Both the position numbers and the translations under genes were made by a program. From Gammaproteobacteria bacterium (GTDB lineage Bacteria; Pseudomonadota; Gammaproteobacteria; DAOWEP01): a stretch of DNA of 14,558 bases. Of this stretch, positions 1 to 6,612 are shown one piece after another; position 1 is the first letter of the stretch, and each line of letters starts with the position of its first letter. A model generated the notes under the pieces. The model did not search any database and had not been told where the DNA came from. It saw nothing but the letters and a program-made list of their open reading frames with translations. The stretch spans positions 1 through 14,558 of the forward strand of contig DAOWEP010000123.1 in assembly GCA_030638455.1 (NCBI GenBank), read 5' to 3'.

Positions 1-482
1 AGTTGCTGGTCTATAAATACCGTTTCCCTGTCAAAGACATCCACCTCCGGATTTGTCACTTCTCCGTGTACCAGTAATGGCATCTTTGCTTCTGCCATGG
101 TATGAAGTGCAGGATAAATATTTTTCAATTGTGTTACTCCGGCATCCGAGTGTGTAGTAGCGCCCGCCGGATAAAGCTTGGCAGCAACTACGTGGCCGGA
201 TAGCTTGGCGCTAGCGATTTCATCGGGAGATGTCTGGTCTGTTAAATACAGGGTCATTAAAGGAGTGAAATCTGAACCTGTTGGTAAGGCAGCTAGTATT
301 TGTTCCCGGTAGGCCAATGCCTGGACAGCGGTAGTCACCGGCGGTTTAAGGTTTGGCATAATGATGGCCCGTTGGAACTGCCTTGCAGTATGAGGCAAAA
401 CAGCCGCCATGATTGCACCATCACGGATATGCAGGTGCCAGTCGTCAGGTCGGGTGAGTTCGATTTGCGTGGGTTTGGACAT
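1..482 (-). CDS. pyrC: Dihydroorotase PyrC, N-terminal 160 residues (3' end outside window)
   Basis: Zinc amidohydrolase that interconverts N-carbamoyl-aspartate and dihydroorotate in cytosolic pyrimidine synthesis. The minus strand is open from an ATG at 480-482 to the left edge without a stop. The translation starts MSKPTQIELTRPDDWHLHIR. The zinc ligands of the class II (E. coli-type) enzyme fall at the expected places: H16 and H18 in the HLH motif, K102 (the lysine that is carboxylated) in AAKLYPAG, and H139 in LLVHGE. The remaining ligands expected near residues 177 and 250 lie off the window. No strong Shine-Dalgarno precedes the ATG, but the start puts every ligand at its family position. 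It is transcribed away from the pdh operon. In Pseudomonas pyrC sits next to motY, which is 6 kb away here. Confidence 0.95.
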   Translation of the reverse strand, partial: MSKPTQIELTRPDDWHLHIRDGAIMAAVLPHTARQFQRAIIMPNLKPPVTTAVQALAYREQILAALPTGSDFTPLMTLYLTDQTSPDEIASAKLSGHVVAAKLYPAGATTHSDAGVTQLKNIYPALHTMAEAKMPLLVHGEVTNPEVDVFDRETVFIDQQ

Positions 483-537
483 GCGAGTCAATTATCTACA
501 AGTGCCTAACGGTGTATTGAAATTTTTTAGTTATTTA

Positions 538-543
538 ATTATA
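538..543 (-). promoter_or_regulatory. Candidate -10 box for pyrC
   Basis: A perfect TATAAT reads on the minus strand about 55 bases upstream of the pyrC ATG, in an AT-rich stretch. I see no good -35 at 16-18 bases, so this is only a candidate. Confidence 0.3.
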
Positions 544-597
544 TAACCACACTGTAACAGAAGGCAGCATCACTTGTATTTTTACGAATCTACCTAA

Positions 598-757
598 TGA
601 GCCCCTGATTTATTCATGAACTCGTATCTTGTGTCTAAAATATCCATCTTCTGCGTTCCGAATCTTCGCAATAGTCTGCTATTACGTGTGATTCGCGTCT
701 TGAATCTGAACATTTTAGACCACAATCTACTTTGTCCAGAATAAATCAGAGGTCCCC
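598..757. repeat. 160-bp fold-back (MITE-like) element, copy 1
   Basis: First copy of a repeat that recurs at 2993-3152, same length and orientation, about 16 differences in 160 bases (about 90 % identity). The ends are inverted repeats (left TGATTTATTC, right GAATAAATCA, with adjoining G/C-rich tips). Internal segments TCTAAAATATCCA and the complement of CATTTTAGA also pair, and the centre holds AATAG/CTATT, so the whole element can fold into one long imperfect hairpin. TAA directly borders both ends (595-597 and 758-760), consistent with a 3-bp target duplication. There is no ORF. It looks like a non-autonomous miniature element moved by a transposase encoded elsewhere. TNA-type 3-bp targets are known for some IS5-family groups, but that assignment is inference. 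Confidence 0.8.
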
Positions 758-784
758 TAAAAATTACATGTTTATTAACCTGTT

Positions 785-798
785 TTCATCTGGATCAA
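785..798. promoter_or_regulatory. FNR/CRP-family-like half-symmetric box upstream of pdhA
   Basis: TTCAT-CTGG-ATCAA matches the FNR-type consensus TTGAT-N4-ATCAA at 9 of 10 defined positions. A TATAAT (803-808) follows four bases after the box, so a factor bound here would overlap a promoter using that -10. The same 17-base word (16/17) lies just before argG, where it overlaps the ribosome binding site. That makes chance or another role possible. Confidence 0.3.
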
Positions 799-802
799 GG
801 GC

Positions 803-808
803 TATAAT
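803..808 (+). promoter_or_regulatory. Candidate -10 box for the pdh operon
   Basis: Perfect TATAAT about 210 bases upstream of pdhA. The upstream region at the right distance (TGTTTT, 781-786) is a poor -35, so the promoter would need an activator or be weak. A second possible -35 (TTGACC at 909-914) lacks a good -10. The rest of 758-1016 is AT-rich and shows no ORF. Confidence 0.3.
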
Positions 809-1016
809 TGTATAAAACAGGTACTTTGAATACAGTTATATATACAAATAACTGATTGTAATAGAAGTGAAAAAATAACTTTTAGGATATAGGAAATACA
901 GCGTTTTCTTGACCTGATGCAATAAAACCGGGATCATAGCGCGCTCAGCTGAATACACATATCTATGTCCTGATATCCACAATCAATCTAATTACCAACT
1001 AAAAGTAAGGAGCCTC

Positions 1017-2009
1017 ATGAACTCCGATGTAAAAAAACGGCTTTTACGAGAAATGCTGTTTGCGCGGCGCTTTGAAGAGCGCTGCTATGAAGCCTATGTT
1101 GAACGAAAAATTGGTGGGTTCCTGCATTTGTATCCAGGCGAAGAGGCCTGCGCCCATGGCGTGCTGGAAGCGGCCAACTGCGGGCATGATTATGTGATTA
1201 CCAGCTATCGGGATCACGTGCATGCCATCAAATGCGGGGTAGACCCAAAGGCAGTCATGGCAGAGCTGTTTGCAAAGGAAGCAGGTTGTTGCAAGGGGCT
1301 TGGTGGTTCCATGCATATTTTTGGTGTTGAGCACCGTTTTATGGGTGGCTATGCATTGGTCGGCGGACCTTTTCCTTTGGCAGCTGGTATAGCCAAGGGT
1401 ATACAAATGAAGAAGGGCAATGAGATATGTATCTGCTTCCTGGGTGATGCGGCCAATAACCAGGGTACCTTCCATGAATCCCTGAATATGGCCAAGCTAT
1501 GGAATCTGCCTGTTTTATATGTGTGTGAAAACAATCTGTACGGAATTGGTACACGTATTGATCGTTCTACGGCTGTGGTTGATCAGTACAAACGCGTGAG
1601 TAGCTATAATATTCCCTCCAATCAGGTCAATGGGCAGGATGTGGAACTGGTGTATGAAGCAGCCACGCAAGCCATTGAACATGTACGGTCAGGAAAAGGT
1701 CCCTATTTTCTTGAATTAATGACTTACCGTTTTCGGGGTCACTCGATGTCGGACTCCAATGCCTATCGGCCCAAAAATGAGGAACGAGTCTGGGGTAAAC
1801 GGGATCCTGTGATTATGTTTCGCGATCGTCTGATCGAGACGGGTGAGATCACGCAAGAAGATTTCAAGAATATGGATAATGAAATTCTCGAAGAGATCGA
1901 ACAGGAAATTATCAGATTTGCTGACGAGTCACAGGAACCATCCATGGAGTTGCTGGATAAATATGTGCTGGTCGAGAATGACCCTTATGTAACGGGAGGG
2001 TCACGCTAA
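1017..2009 (+). CDS. pdhA: Pyruvate dehydrogenase E1 component, alpha subunit
   Basis: 330-residue thiamine-diphosphate (ThDP)-binding alpha subunit of an alpha2-beta2 2-oxoacid dehydrogenase, which decarboxylates pyruvate and acetylates the E2 lipoyl group. Visible marks are the YRDH segment (64-67), the ThDP/Mg motif GDAANNQG (143-150) closed by ENN (171-173), and the E1-alpha loop GHSMSDSNAYR (241-251), which in mitochondrial enzymes carries the regulatory serine. The third residue of the ThDP motif is Ala rather than the usual Gly (GDG). The start is supported by TAAGGAG at 1006-1012, four bases upstream. It overlaps pdhB by one base (TAATG), so the two are translationally coupled. Length fits bacterial PdhA/AcoA. 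Acetoin or branched-chain dehydrogenase E1 alpha is the main alternative. The fused E2-E3 downstream does not decide between them, and PDH is favoured on overall sequence look. Confidence 0.9.
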   Translation: MNSDVKKRLLREMLFARRFEERCYEAYVERKIGGFLHLYPGEEACAHGVLEAANCGHDYVITSYRDHVHAIKCGVDPKAVMAELFAKEAGCCKGLGGSMHIFGVEHRFMGGYALVGGPFPLAAGIAKGIQMKKGNEICICFLGDAANNQGTFHESLNMAKLWNLPVLYVCENNLYGIGTRIDRSTAVVDQYKRVSSYNIPSNQVNGQDVELVYEAATQAIEHVRSGKGPYFLELMTYRFRGHSMSDSNAYRPKNEERVWGKRDPVIMFRDRLIETGEITQEDFKNMDNEILEEIEQEIIRFADESQEPSMELLDKYVLVENDPYVTGGSR

Positions 2010-2989
2010 TGTCAAAGATGATGTTCTGGGAAGCTATCCAGCGAGCATATGATGAAGAGATGACAAACGATTCTCTGGTATTTTGTATGGGTGAGGATAT
2101 AGGTGTAGCAGGTGGTACCTACAAGGCGACCAAGGGCCTTTATGAAAAATTCGGATCCGAACGTGTTATGGATACCCCTATTTCCGAAAACGGGTTTACG
2201 GGTCTGGGTATAGGCGCATCATTTTTAAATGTGCGTCCGATTATTGAAATCATGTCTGTAAATTTCTCCTGGCTGGCGATGGATCAGATGTTTAATACGG
2301 CAGCAAAAGTGCATTTTATGTCCGGGGGGCAACTAAAGGCACCAATAGTCGTACGTTCACCAGGCGGTACTGCACACCAGCTTGGCGCGCAGCATTCAGC
2401 AAGAATGGAAAAGGTCTTTATGGGTATTGCCGGGTTGCGTGTGGTAACACCTTCCAACCCGCGTCAGGCCTATGGCTTGCTTAAGTCAGCAGTCCGTTGT
2501 GATGACCCGGTATTTATTTATGAACATGAGTTGATGTATAACATGCAGGGAGAAGTTCCGGATACAGAATACTTTCATCCCTTGATTGGTTCTGAAATTG
2601 CGCGTCCCGGTGGTGACATTACCCTGTTTGGATACAATATTTCAGTGCATTGGTGTCTGCAGGCAGCAGAGACTTTATCCAAGCAGCATGGTATTGAAGC
2701 TGAAGTCATTGACCTGTATGCGTTGAGTCCACTGGATAGGGAAGGCATTGTGCAGTCAGTCAGTAAAACGCATCGTGCAGTTATTGTAGAGGAAGCAGAG
2801 CCTGCGGTAGGTGTGGGTGCCGAGGTTATGGCCATTATTAACGAAGAGTGCTTTTATGAACTGGATGCGCCTCCAGTCCGTGTTTCGGCTGCCAATGTAC
2901 CGATCCCGTATAACCATACATTAGAAAAGTCAGTAATACCGAATGCGCAGGACGTGACAGCAGCGGTGTTAAAGGTATTTGGACAATAG
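2009..2989 (+). CDS. pdhB: Pyruvate dehydrogenase E1 component, beta subunit
   Basis: 326-residue E1 beta, the transketolase-like partner of PdhA that completes the ThDP site and docks to E2. Family marks are MGEDIG (27-32, with E29 at the position of a conserved active-site acid), DTPISENGFTG (55-65, E60 being the glutamate that contacts the ThDP aminopyrimidine in this fold), RSPGG (116-120) and the AQHSAR segment (127-132) with the conserved His-Ser. The C-terminal half has the transketolase-C look (DITLFGY, VIVEEA). A purine-rich GGGAGGG at the end of pdhA is the likely ribosome binding site. By eye the N-terminal half resembles cyanobacterial/plastid-type E1 beta. Three bases after its stop lies a 160-bp repeat, which separates it from the E2-E3 gene. 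Most gammaproteobacteria use a one-chain E1 (AceE) instead, so this E1 type hints at transfer. Confidence 0.92.
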   Translation: MSKMMFWEAIQRAYDEEMTNDSLVFCMGEDIGVAGGTYKATKGLYEKFGSERVMDTPISENGFTGLGIGASFLNVRPIIEIMSVNFSWLAMDQMFNTAAKVHFMSGGQLKAPIVVRSPGGTAHQLGAQHSARMEKVFMGIAGLRVVTPSNPRQAYGLLKSAVRCDDPVFIYEHELMYNMQGEVPDTEYFHPLIGSEIARPGGDITLFGYNISVHWCLQAAETLSKQHGIEAEVIDLYALSPLDREGIVQSVSKTHRAVIVEEAEPAVGVGAEVMAIINEECFYELDAPPVRVSAANVPIPYNHTLEKSVIPNAQDVTAAVLKVFGQ

Positions 2990-2992
2990 TAA

Positions 2993-3152
2993 GGAACCTC
3001 TGATCTATTCATGAACTCGTATCTTGCATCTAAAATATCCAGCTTCTGCGTTCCAAATCTTCGCAATAGCTCGCTATTACGTGTGATTCGCGCCTTGAAT
3101 CTGAATATTTTAGACTACAATCTACTTTGTCCAGAATAAATCAGAGGTTCCA
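2993..3152. repeat. 160-bp fold-back (MITE-like) element, copy 2
   Basis: Cleaner copy of the element at 598-757, about 90 % identical and in the same orientation. The termini GGAACCTCTGATCTATTC (2993-3010) and GAATAAATCAGAGGTTCC (3134-3151) are inverted repeats matching at 17 of 18 positions. An inner pair, TCTAAAATATCCAG against the complement of CTGAATATTTTAGA, and a central AATAG/CTATT complete a long hairpin. TAA flanks both ends (2990-2992, 3153-3155). It starts three bases after the pdhB stop and so lies inside the operon. Transcribed, it would form a large RNA hairpin between pdhB and the E2-E3 gene that could stabilise or attenuate the message. Confidence 0.85.
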
Positions 3153-3184
3153 TAAGAATACGTTAACAGGCGTTATCTCTATTT

Positions 3185-3247
3185 TATAATTTTCAGAATT
3201 ATATTCTCTATAACATAAGTCACTATTACGTAACTCACTATTATATA
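3185..3247 (+). promoter_or_regulatory. Repeat-rich leader before the E2-E3 gene, possible secondary promoter
   Basis: The AT-rich leader contains a perfect 7-bp inverted repeat, TATAATT-TTCAG-AATTATA (3185-3203). It also holds two 15-base direct repeats, AAGTCACTATTACGT (3218-3232) and AACTCACTATTATAT (3233-3247), matching at 12 of 15. TATAAT (3185-3190) and TATAAC (3210-3215) could serve as -10 boxes giving the fusion gene its own promoter after the repeat insertion. No matching -35 is convincing. Confidence 0.25.
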
Positions 3248-3268
3248 AGTAAAGGTTTCAGGAATTAC

Positions 3269-5974
3269 ATGTCAGAACACTACATGATCAAAATGCCCCA
3301 GCTTTCTGACACCATGACGGAAGGTGTTGTAATTAGTTGGGAGAAAGAAATTGGTGACAAGATATCACGTGGAGATATAGTGGCTACCGTCGAGACCGAC
3401 AAGGCCATTATGGATGTTGAAGTTTTTCGTGATGGCTATTTATCGGGCCCGATTACAGAAGTAGACAGTGTAGTCCCGGTTGGTGAGGCCATGGCCTATC
3501 TGGTAGAAACAAAAGAGCAAGTGGTTAATGAGGCCGCAAAAATGTCTGCCTCTTCAAGTGCTCCAGAAACCGCATCTCATACTCCATCTGTTAATTCCGC
3601 TATTGCACCTACACTGACTACAAACCCGCAGCCACAGACCAGTTCGACCTCTATTGGAATCAGTCAGCCGGCGGATAGACCGCAGAACAGATACGCAACT
3701 CCACATGTAAGGAAGCTGGCCGGTGAAATGAATATTGACCTGAACCAGATACGTGGCACAGGCCCCAGTGGTGAGATAACCGCAACTGACCTGCTAAAGG
3801 CGCAACCGCGTACGGGAAAGTCAGGCATGGCCTTTGAAGAAGTGCAGGTGCCTGGTAATGGCCGCGATATGAATACCATGGAAAAGGCGATAAGCCATTC
3901 TATGGCCTCATCGGTCACCATGCCTACATTCAGGGTTACCGTGAATGCGCAACCTGGTGCCCTCATCAAGGCCGCAAAGAGTAAGGGTGTCTCGGTAACT
4001 GTTGCGATCGCCAGGGCATGTGCGCTTGCTATTGAGCAGCACCCGACAATGAACTGGTGTTATCAACCTGTTGATAAACTGGTAGAGCGTAGCAATGTAG
4101 ATGTAGGAATGGCAGTAGCCGCAGATGGTGGAGGACTGGTCGTACCTGTATTACGTAATTGTGATTCCCTGTCACTGGAAGAGCTGAATGAAAACTGGAA
4201 TGATCTGGTAGGCCGTGCCCGCACACGCAGGCTTACACCGGAAGAATACGCCAACCCGACCTTTATGGTTTCCAACATGGGCATGCTGGGGGTCAGTTAT
4301 TTTGATGCCATTCCGACCCCGGGCACAGCCGCCATTCTGGCCATTTCATCTGCAGGAAAAGAAGGAATGCCACTTACCATTACGGCTGATCACAGGGTAG
4401 TGAATGGTGCAGAAGTGGCCAAGTATCTCAATACATTGAAGGGGATCATTGAAAAACCAGGGGACTGGATAGGTCCGAGTGGGCCAGCAATTCCGGAGGG
4501 AGACTGGGACTATGATGTGGTCGTGATTGGCGGTGGTCCTGGAGGAGAGGATTGTGCCCGTGATCTGGTCGCGCATGGTATGAAGGTGGCGATGATAAAC
4601 GACTCGCCTTTTCCGGGTGGTGAGTGCCTGTGGAGAGGTTGTATTCCTTCCAAGGCCTGGCGTGCAGCAGCAGACCGTATCCGTGACCGGATGCATGATG
4701 AGCATTTAGGAGTGGAAGGCACTACTAAAGCAAAACTGAACTGGGAAAAAATGGAACAGACACGTCGCAATATACTTGAAACCCGTGGCACCATGGCACT
4801 CAAGACCGATAAGGGTGTGAAGATAAATGTTATCCAGGGTTTTGCATCTTTCGAAAATGATCACTGTTTATTTATCGATACTTCAGGGAACTCAAAAGAC
4901 CCGCATCAGCGTGCATCATTGGGTAAGAAACCAAAAGGAGAGAAGATCACATTTGGTTGTGCAGTGATTGCAACCGGCGCGCCACCCTTTGTCCCGCCAA
5001 TTCCGGGAGTACATGAGGGGCTGGAAAGCGGTGGAGTGCTGACTTCTGATACCGTATGGGGACTGAATGCTGCTCCAAAGCGTTTGGGTGTAATAGGTGG
5101 TGGCGCTATCGGGTTGGAAATGGCGCAGATCTTTCAAGACTTTGGTACCAAGGTCAGCTTGCTGGAAGGGCAGGATCGCATCCTGGCTGAAGTGGAGCCT
5201 GAAATCGCGAAGAGCCTAACGGCAATACTCAATGACGACCCGAATCTGGACATACTTACCTCTGTACAGGTTGCTTCTATCAAGGGCAAGCCTGGTGCGA
5301 TCAAAATCACCTATAAAGGTGAAGACGAAAAATCACATACCTGTAGTTATGACTATGTAGTAATGGCTACCGGTAAGCGTCCGGTACTGGAGCCGTTAAA
5401 GCTGGAGCAGGCCGGTGTTGCCATAGAGCAAGGCGTTATCAAGGCAGATGATCGAGGTCGAACCAGCGCAGACCATATATTTGCCGTGGGTGATGTGGTT
5501 GGCGGGCTAATGCTTGCCCATACTGCCGGCCAGCAAGGAAGGATAGCTGCGGCAACGATTCTTGGTGAAGATATGCAATATAATCAGGACAAGGATTGTG
5601 GTGTAATTTTTACCCGACCGGAGGCCGCTTTTGTCGGGTTATCTGTTGATCAGGCCAAGTCCAGGGGGATGGATGTTGCCGAGGTCAAGATGCCAATGAA
5701 TATTGATGCAAAGGCAATGATCACTAATGAAACGCATGGCATGATCAAGATAGTGGCTGACAAACAAACCCATCGTATTGTAGGTGTCCATTTCCTTGCG
5801 GACCATGCAGATACCCTTATAGGGGAAGCAGTTATGATGGTGGCTGGGGAGTTGACGCTGGATCAGGTAGCCCAGGCGATTCATCCCCACCCGACCCAGA
5901 CCGAGATGTTTGGTGAAATGGCTCGTCGTTTGTTGTCACGTTTGCGTAGAACCAAAGGTAGAGGTAAAAAATAG
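3269..5974 (+). CDS. pdhC-lpd: Fused dihydrolipoamide acetyltransferase (E2) and dihydrolipoamide dehydrogenase (E3)
   Basis: One uninterrupted 901-residue frame holds both remaining PDH activities. In order: a lipoyl domain (about 5-80, with K45 in ETDKA as the lipoylation site); a Ser/Thr/Pro/Ala-rich linker (90-138); a peripheral-subunit-binding domain (about 141-178); the E2 catalytic domain (about 188-400, with SNMGMLGV 335-342 and ADHRVVNG 373-380); a short joint (401-413); then E3. The E3 part has the FAD motif GGGPGG (421-426), the redox disulfide C453/C458 in GECLWRGCIPSK, the NAD motif GGGAIGLE (610-617), a second FAD motif VGDVVG (740-745), and the His-Glu dyad H874/E879 in HPHPTQTE. 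The C-terminus is Arg/Lys-rich. The E2 motif has Asn379 where DHRxxDG has Asp. CAGGAA lies four bases before the ATG. No in-frame ATG lies near the E3 start, so E3 is apparently made only as part of the fusion. Lipoyl-E3 fusions are common; a full E2-E3 chain is not familiar to me. Confidence 0.93.
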   Translation: MSEHYMIKMPQLSDTMTEGVVISWEKEIGDKISRGDIVATVETDKAIMDVEVFRDGYLSGPITEVDSVVPVGEAMAYLVETKEQVVNEAAKMSASSSAPETASHTPSVNSAIAPTLTTNPQPQTSSTSIGISQPADRPQNRYATPHVRKLAGEMNIDLNQIRGTGPSGEITATDLLKAQPRTGKSGMAFEEVQVPGNGRDMNTMEKAISHSMASSVTMPTFRVTVNAQPGALIKAAKSKGVSVTVAIARACALAIEQHPTMNWCYQPVDKLVERSNVDVGMAVAADGGGLVVPVLRNCDSLSLEELNENWNDLVGRARTRRLTPEEYANPTFMVSNMGMLGVSYFDAIPTPGTAAILAISSAGKEGMPLTITADHRVVNGAEVAKYLNTLKGIIEKPGDWIGPSGPAIPEGDWDYDVVVIGGGPGGEDCARDLVAHGMKVAMINDSPFPGGECLWRGCIPSKAWRAAADRIRDRMHDEHLGVEGTTKAKLNWEKMEQTRRNILETRGTMALKTDKGVKINVIQGFASFENDHCLFIDTSGNSKDPHQRASLGKKPKGEKITFGCAVIATGAPPFVPPIPGVHEGLESGGVLTSDTVWGLNAAPKRLGVIGGGAIGLEMAQIFQDFGTKVSLLEGQDRILAEVEPEIAKSLTAILNDDPNLDILTSVQVASIKGKPGAIKITYKGEDEKSHTCSYDYVVMATGKRPVLEPLKLEQAGVAIEQGVIKADDRGRTSADHIFAVGDVVGGLMLAHTAGQQGRIAAATILGEDMQYNQDKDCGVIFTRPEAAFVGLSVDQAKSRGMDVAEVKMPMNIDAKAMITNETHGMIKIVADKQTHRIVGVHFLADHADTLIGEAVMMVAGELTLDQVAQAIHPHPTQTEMFGEMARRLLSRLRRTKGRGKK

Positions 5975-5988
5975 GCCTTTTGGTACTG

Positions 5989-6021
5989 AATAACCTGGAG
6001 AAGCGAGCAATTGCTGGTTAT
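5989..6021 (+). repeat. Inverted repeat between E2-E3 and the CNBD gene
   Basis: ATAACC (5990-5995) pairs with GGTTAT (6016-6021), enclosing the perfect palindrome AGCAATTGCT (6006-6015). There is no T-run after it, so it is unlikely to be a simple terminator. It may be an RNA structure or protein site between the two genes. Confidence 0.25.
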
Positions 6022-6041
6022 CCTGTATGTAGGCAAACGTA

Positions 6042-6569
6042 ATGAGCACAATAAGAAAAAGGGTAGATATGGCCATAGACGACGAAGACGAGGGAAATGA
6101 TCTTGAGCAACTGGGGATAGGCGCGGGATTCCAGCAAGAGCTGCACACCATGTTATCCAGTATTCAGTTATTAAAAGAGTTCGACATGGGAGAGATAGAG
6201 GAAATTGCACCCTATACTGGTGCCTATCTTGCACGTAAGGGAGTCAAGATCTTCCGCGAAGGAGCGAAAGGTAGCTTCATGTGTCTGATTGTGGATGGAG
6301 GCGTTGAAATCCTCAAGGGAGGAAAGAAAGTCACCACGGTTCGCCCCGGAAAAACCATGGGTGAAATGGCGGTAATTGATGGCTACCCACATTCCGCAAC
6401 CGCTATCGCGGTGGAAGATACAAGGCTGATTATGATCACCAGGAACCAATTGGATAACATGAGCGAAAGACATCCCAGGCTTGCTATAAAACTGCTTAAG
6501 AGGCTGGCTATCCTGATGAGTCTGAGGTTAAGGCAAACCACAGGCGTTCTGTGTGACTATCTAGATTAG
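6042..6569 (+). CDS. Single-domain cyclic-nucleotide-binding (CRP-type effector domain) protein
   Basis: 175 residues. After an acidic, probably flexible N-terminus (about 10-22, many D/E), residues about 40-140 form the CAP effector beta-roll, with the phosphate-binding-cassette-like stretch MGEMAVIDGYPHSATAIAV (106-124). A basic helix follows (146-165) and the protein then ends. No helix-turn-helix follows, so it is not a DNA-binding CRP/FNR regulator by itself. In cAMP-binding proteins the cassette reads P-R-S/A-A; here the Arg is His117, so nucleotide binding is uncertain. ATG 6042 has only AGG eight bases upstream. An alternative ATG at 6069 (166 residues) has a better AAGGG five bases upstream. 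It follows the E2-E3 gene by 67 bases and precedes motY by 43, so it may be co-transcribed with either and could be an allosteric or signalling partner. Function unknown. Confidence 0.8.
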   Translation: MSTIRKRVDMAIDDEDEGNDLEQLGIGAGFQQELHTMLSSIQLLKEFDMGEIEEIAPYTGAYLARKGVKIFREGAKGSFMCLIVDGGVEILKGGKKVTTVRPGKTMGEMAVIDGYPHSATAIAVEDTRLIMITRNQLDNMSERHPRLAIKLLKRLAILMSLRLRQTTGVLCDYLD

Positions 6570-6612
6570 GGAAGCTTGATCAAGTGAAGTCTGACCAGGA
6601 AAAACAATATTA

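Noticed and set aside
300..509. Plus-strand 69-residue frame at the left edge
   Set aside because: Antisense shadow of the pyrC coding sequence, whose zinc ligands are all recognisable.
909..938. TTGACC as -35 of a pdhA promoter
   Set aside because: No acceptable -10 at 16-18 bases (GATCAT/ATCATA).
4517..4525. Internal GTG starts that could yield separate E3
   Set aside because: They lie 17 or more bases from the GGAGG and would trim the first beta-strand of the FAD fold; no ATG is near. Internal initiation remains only a weak possibility.
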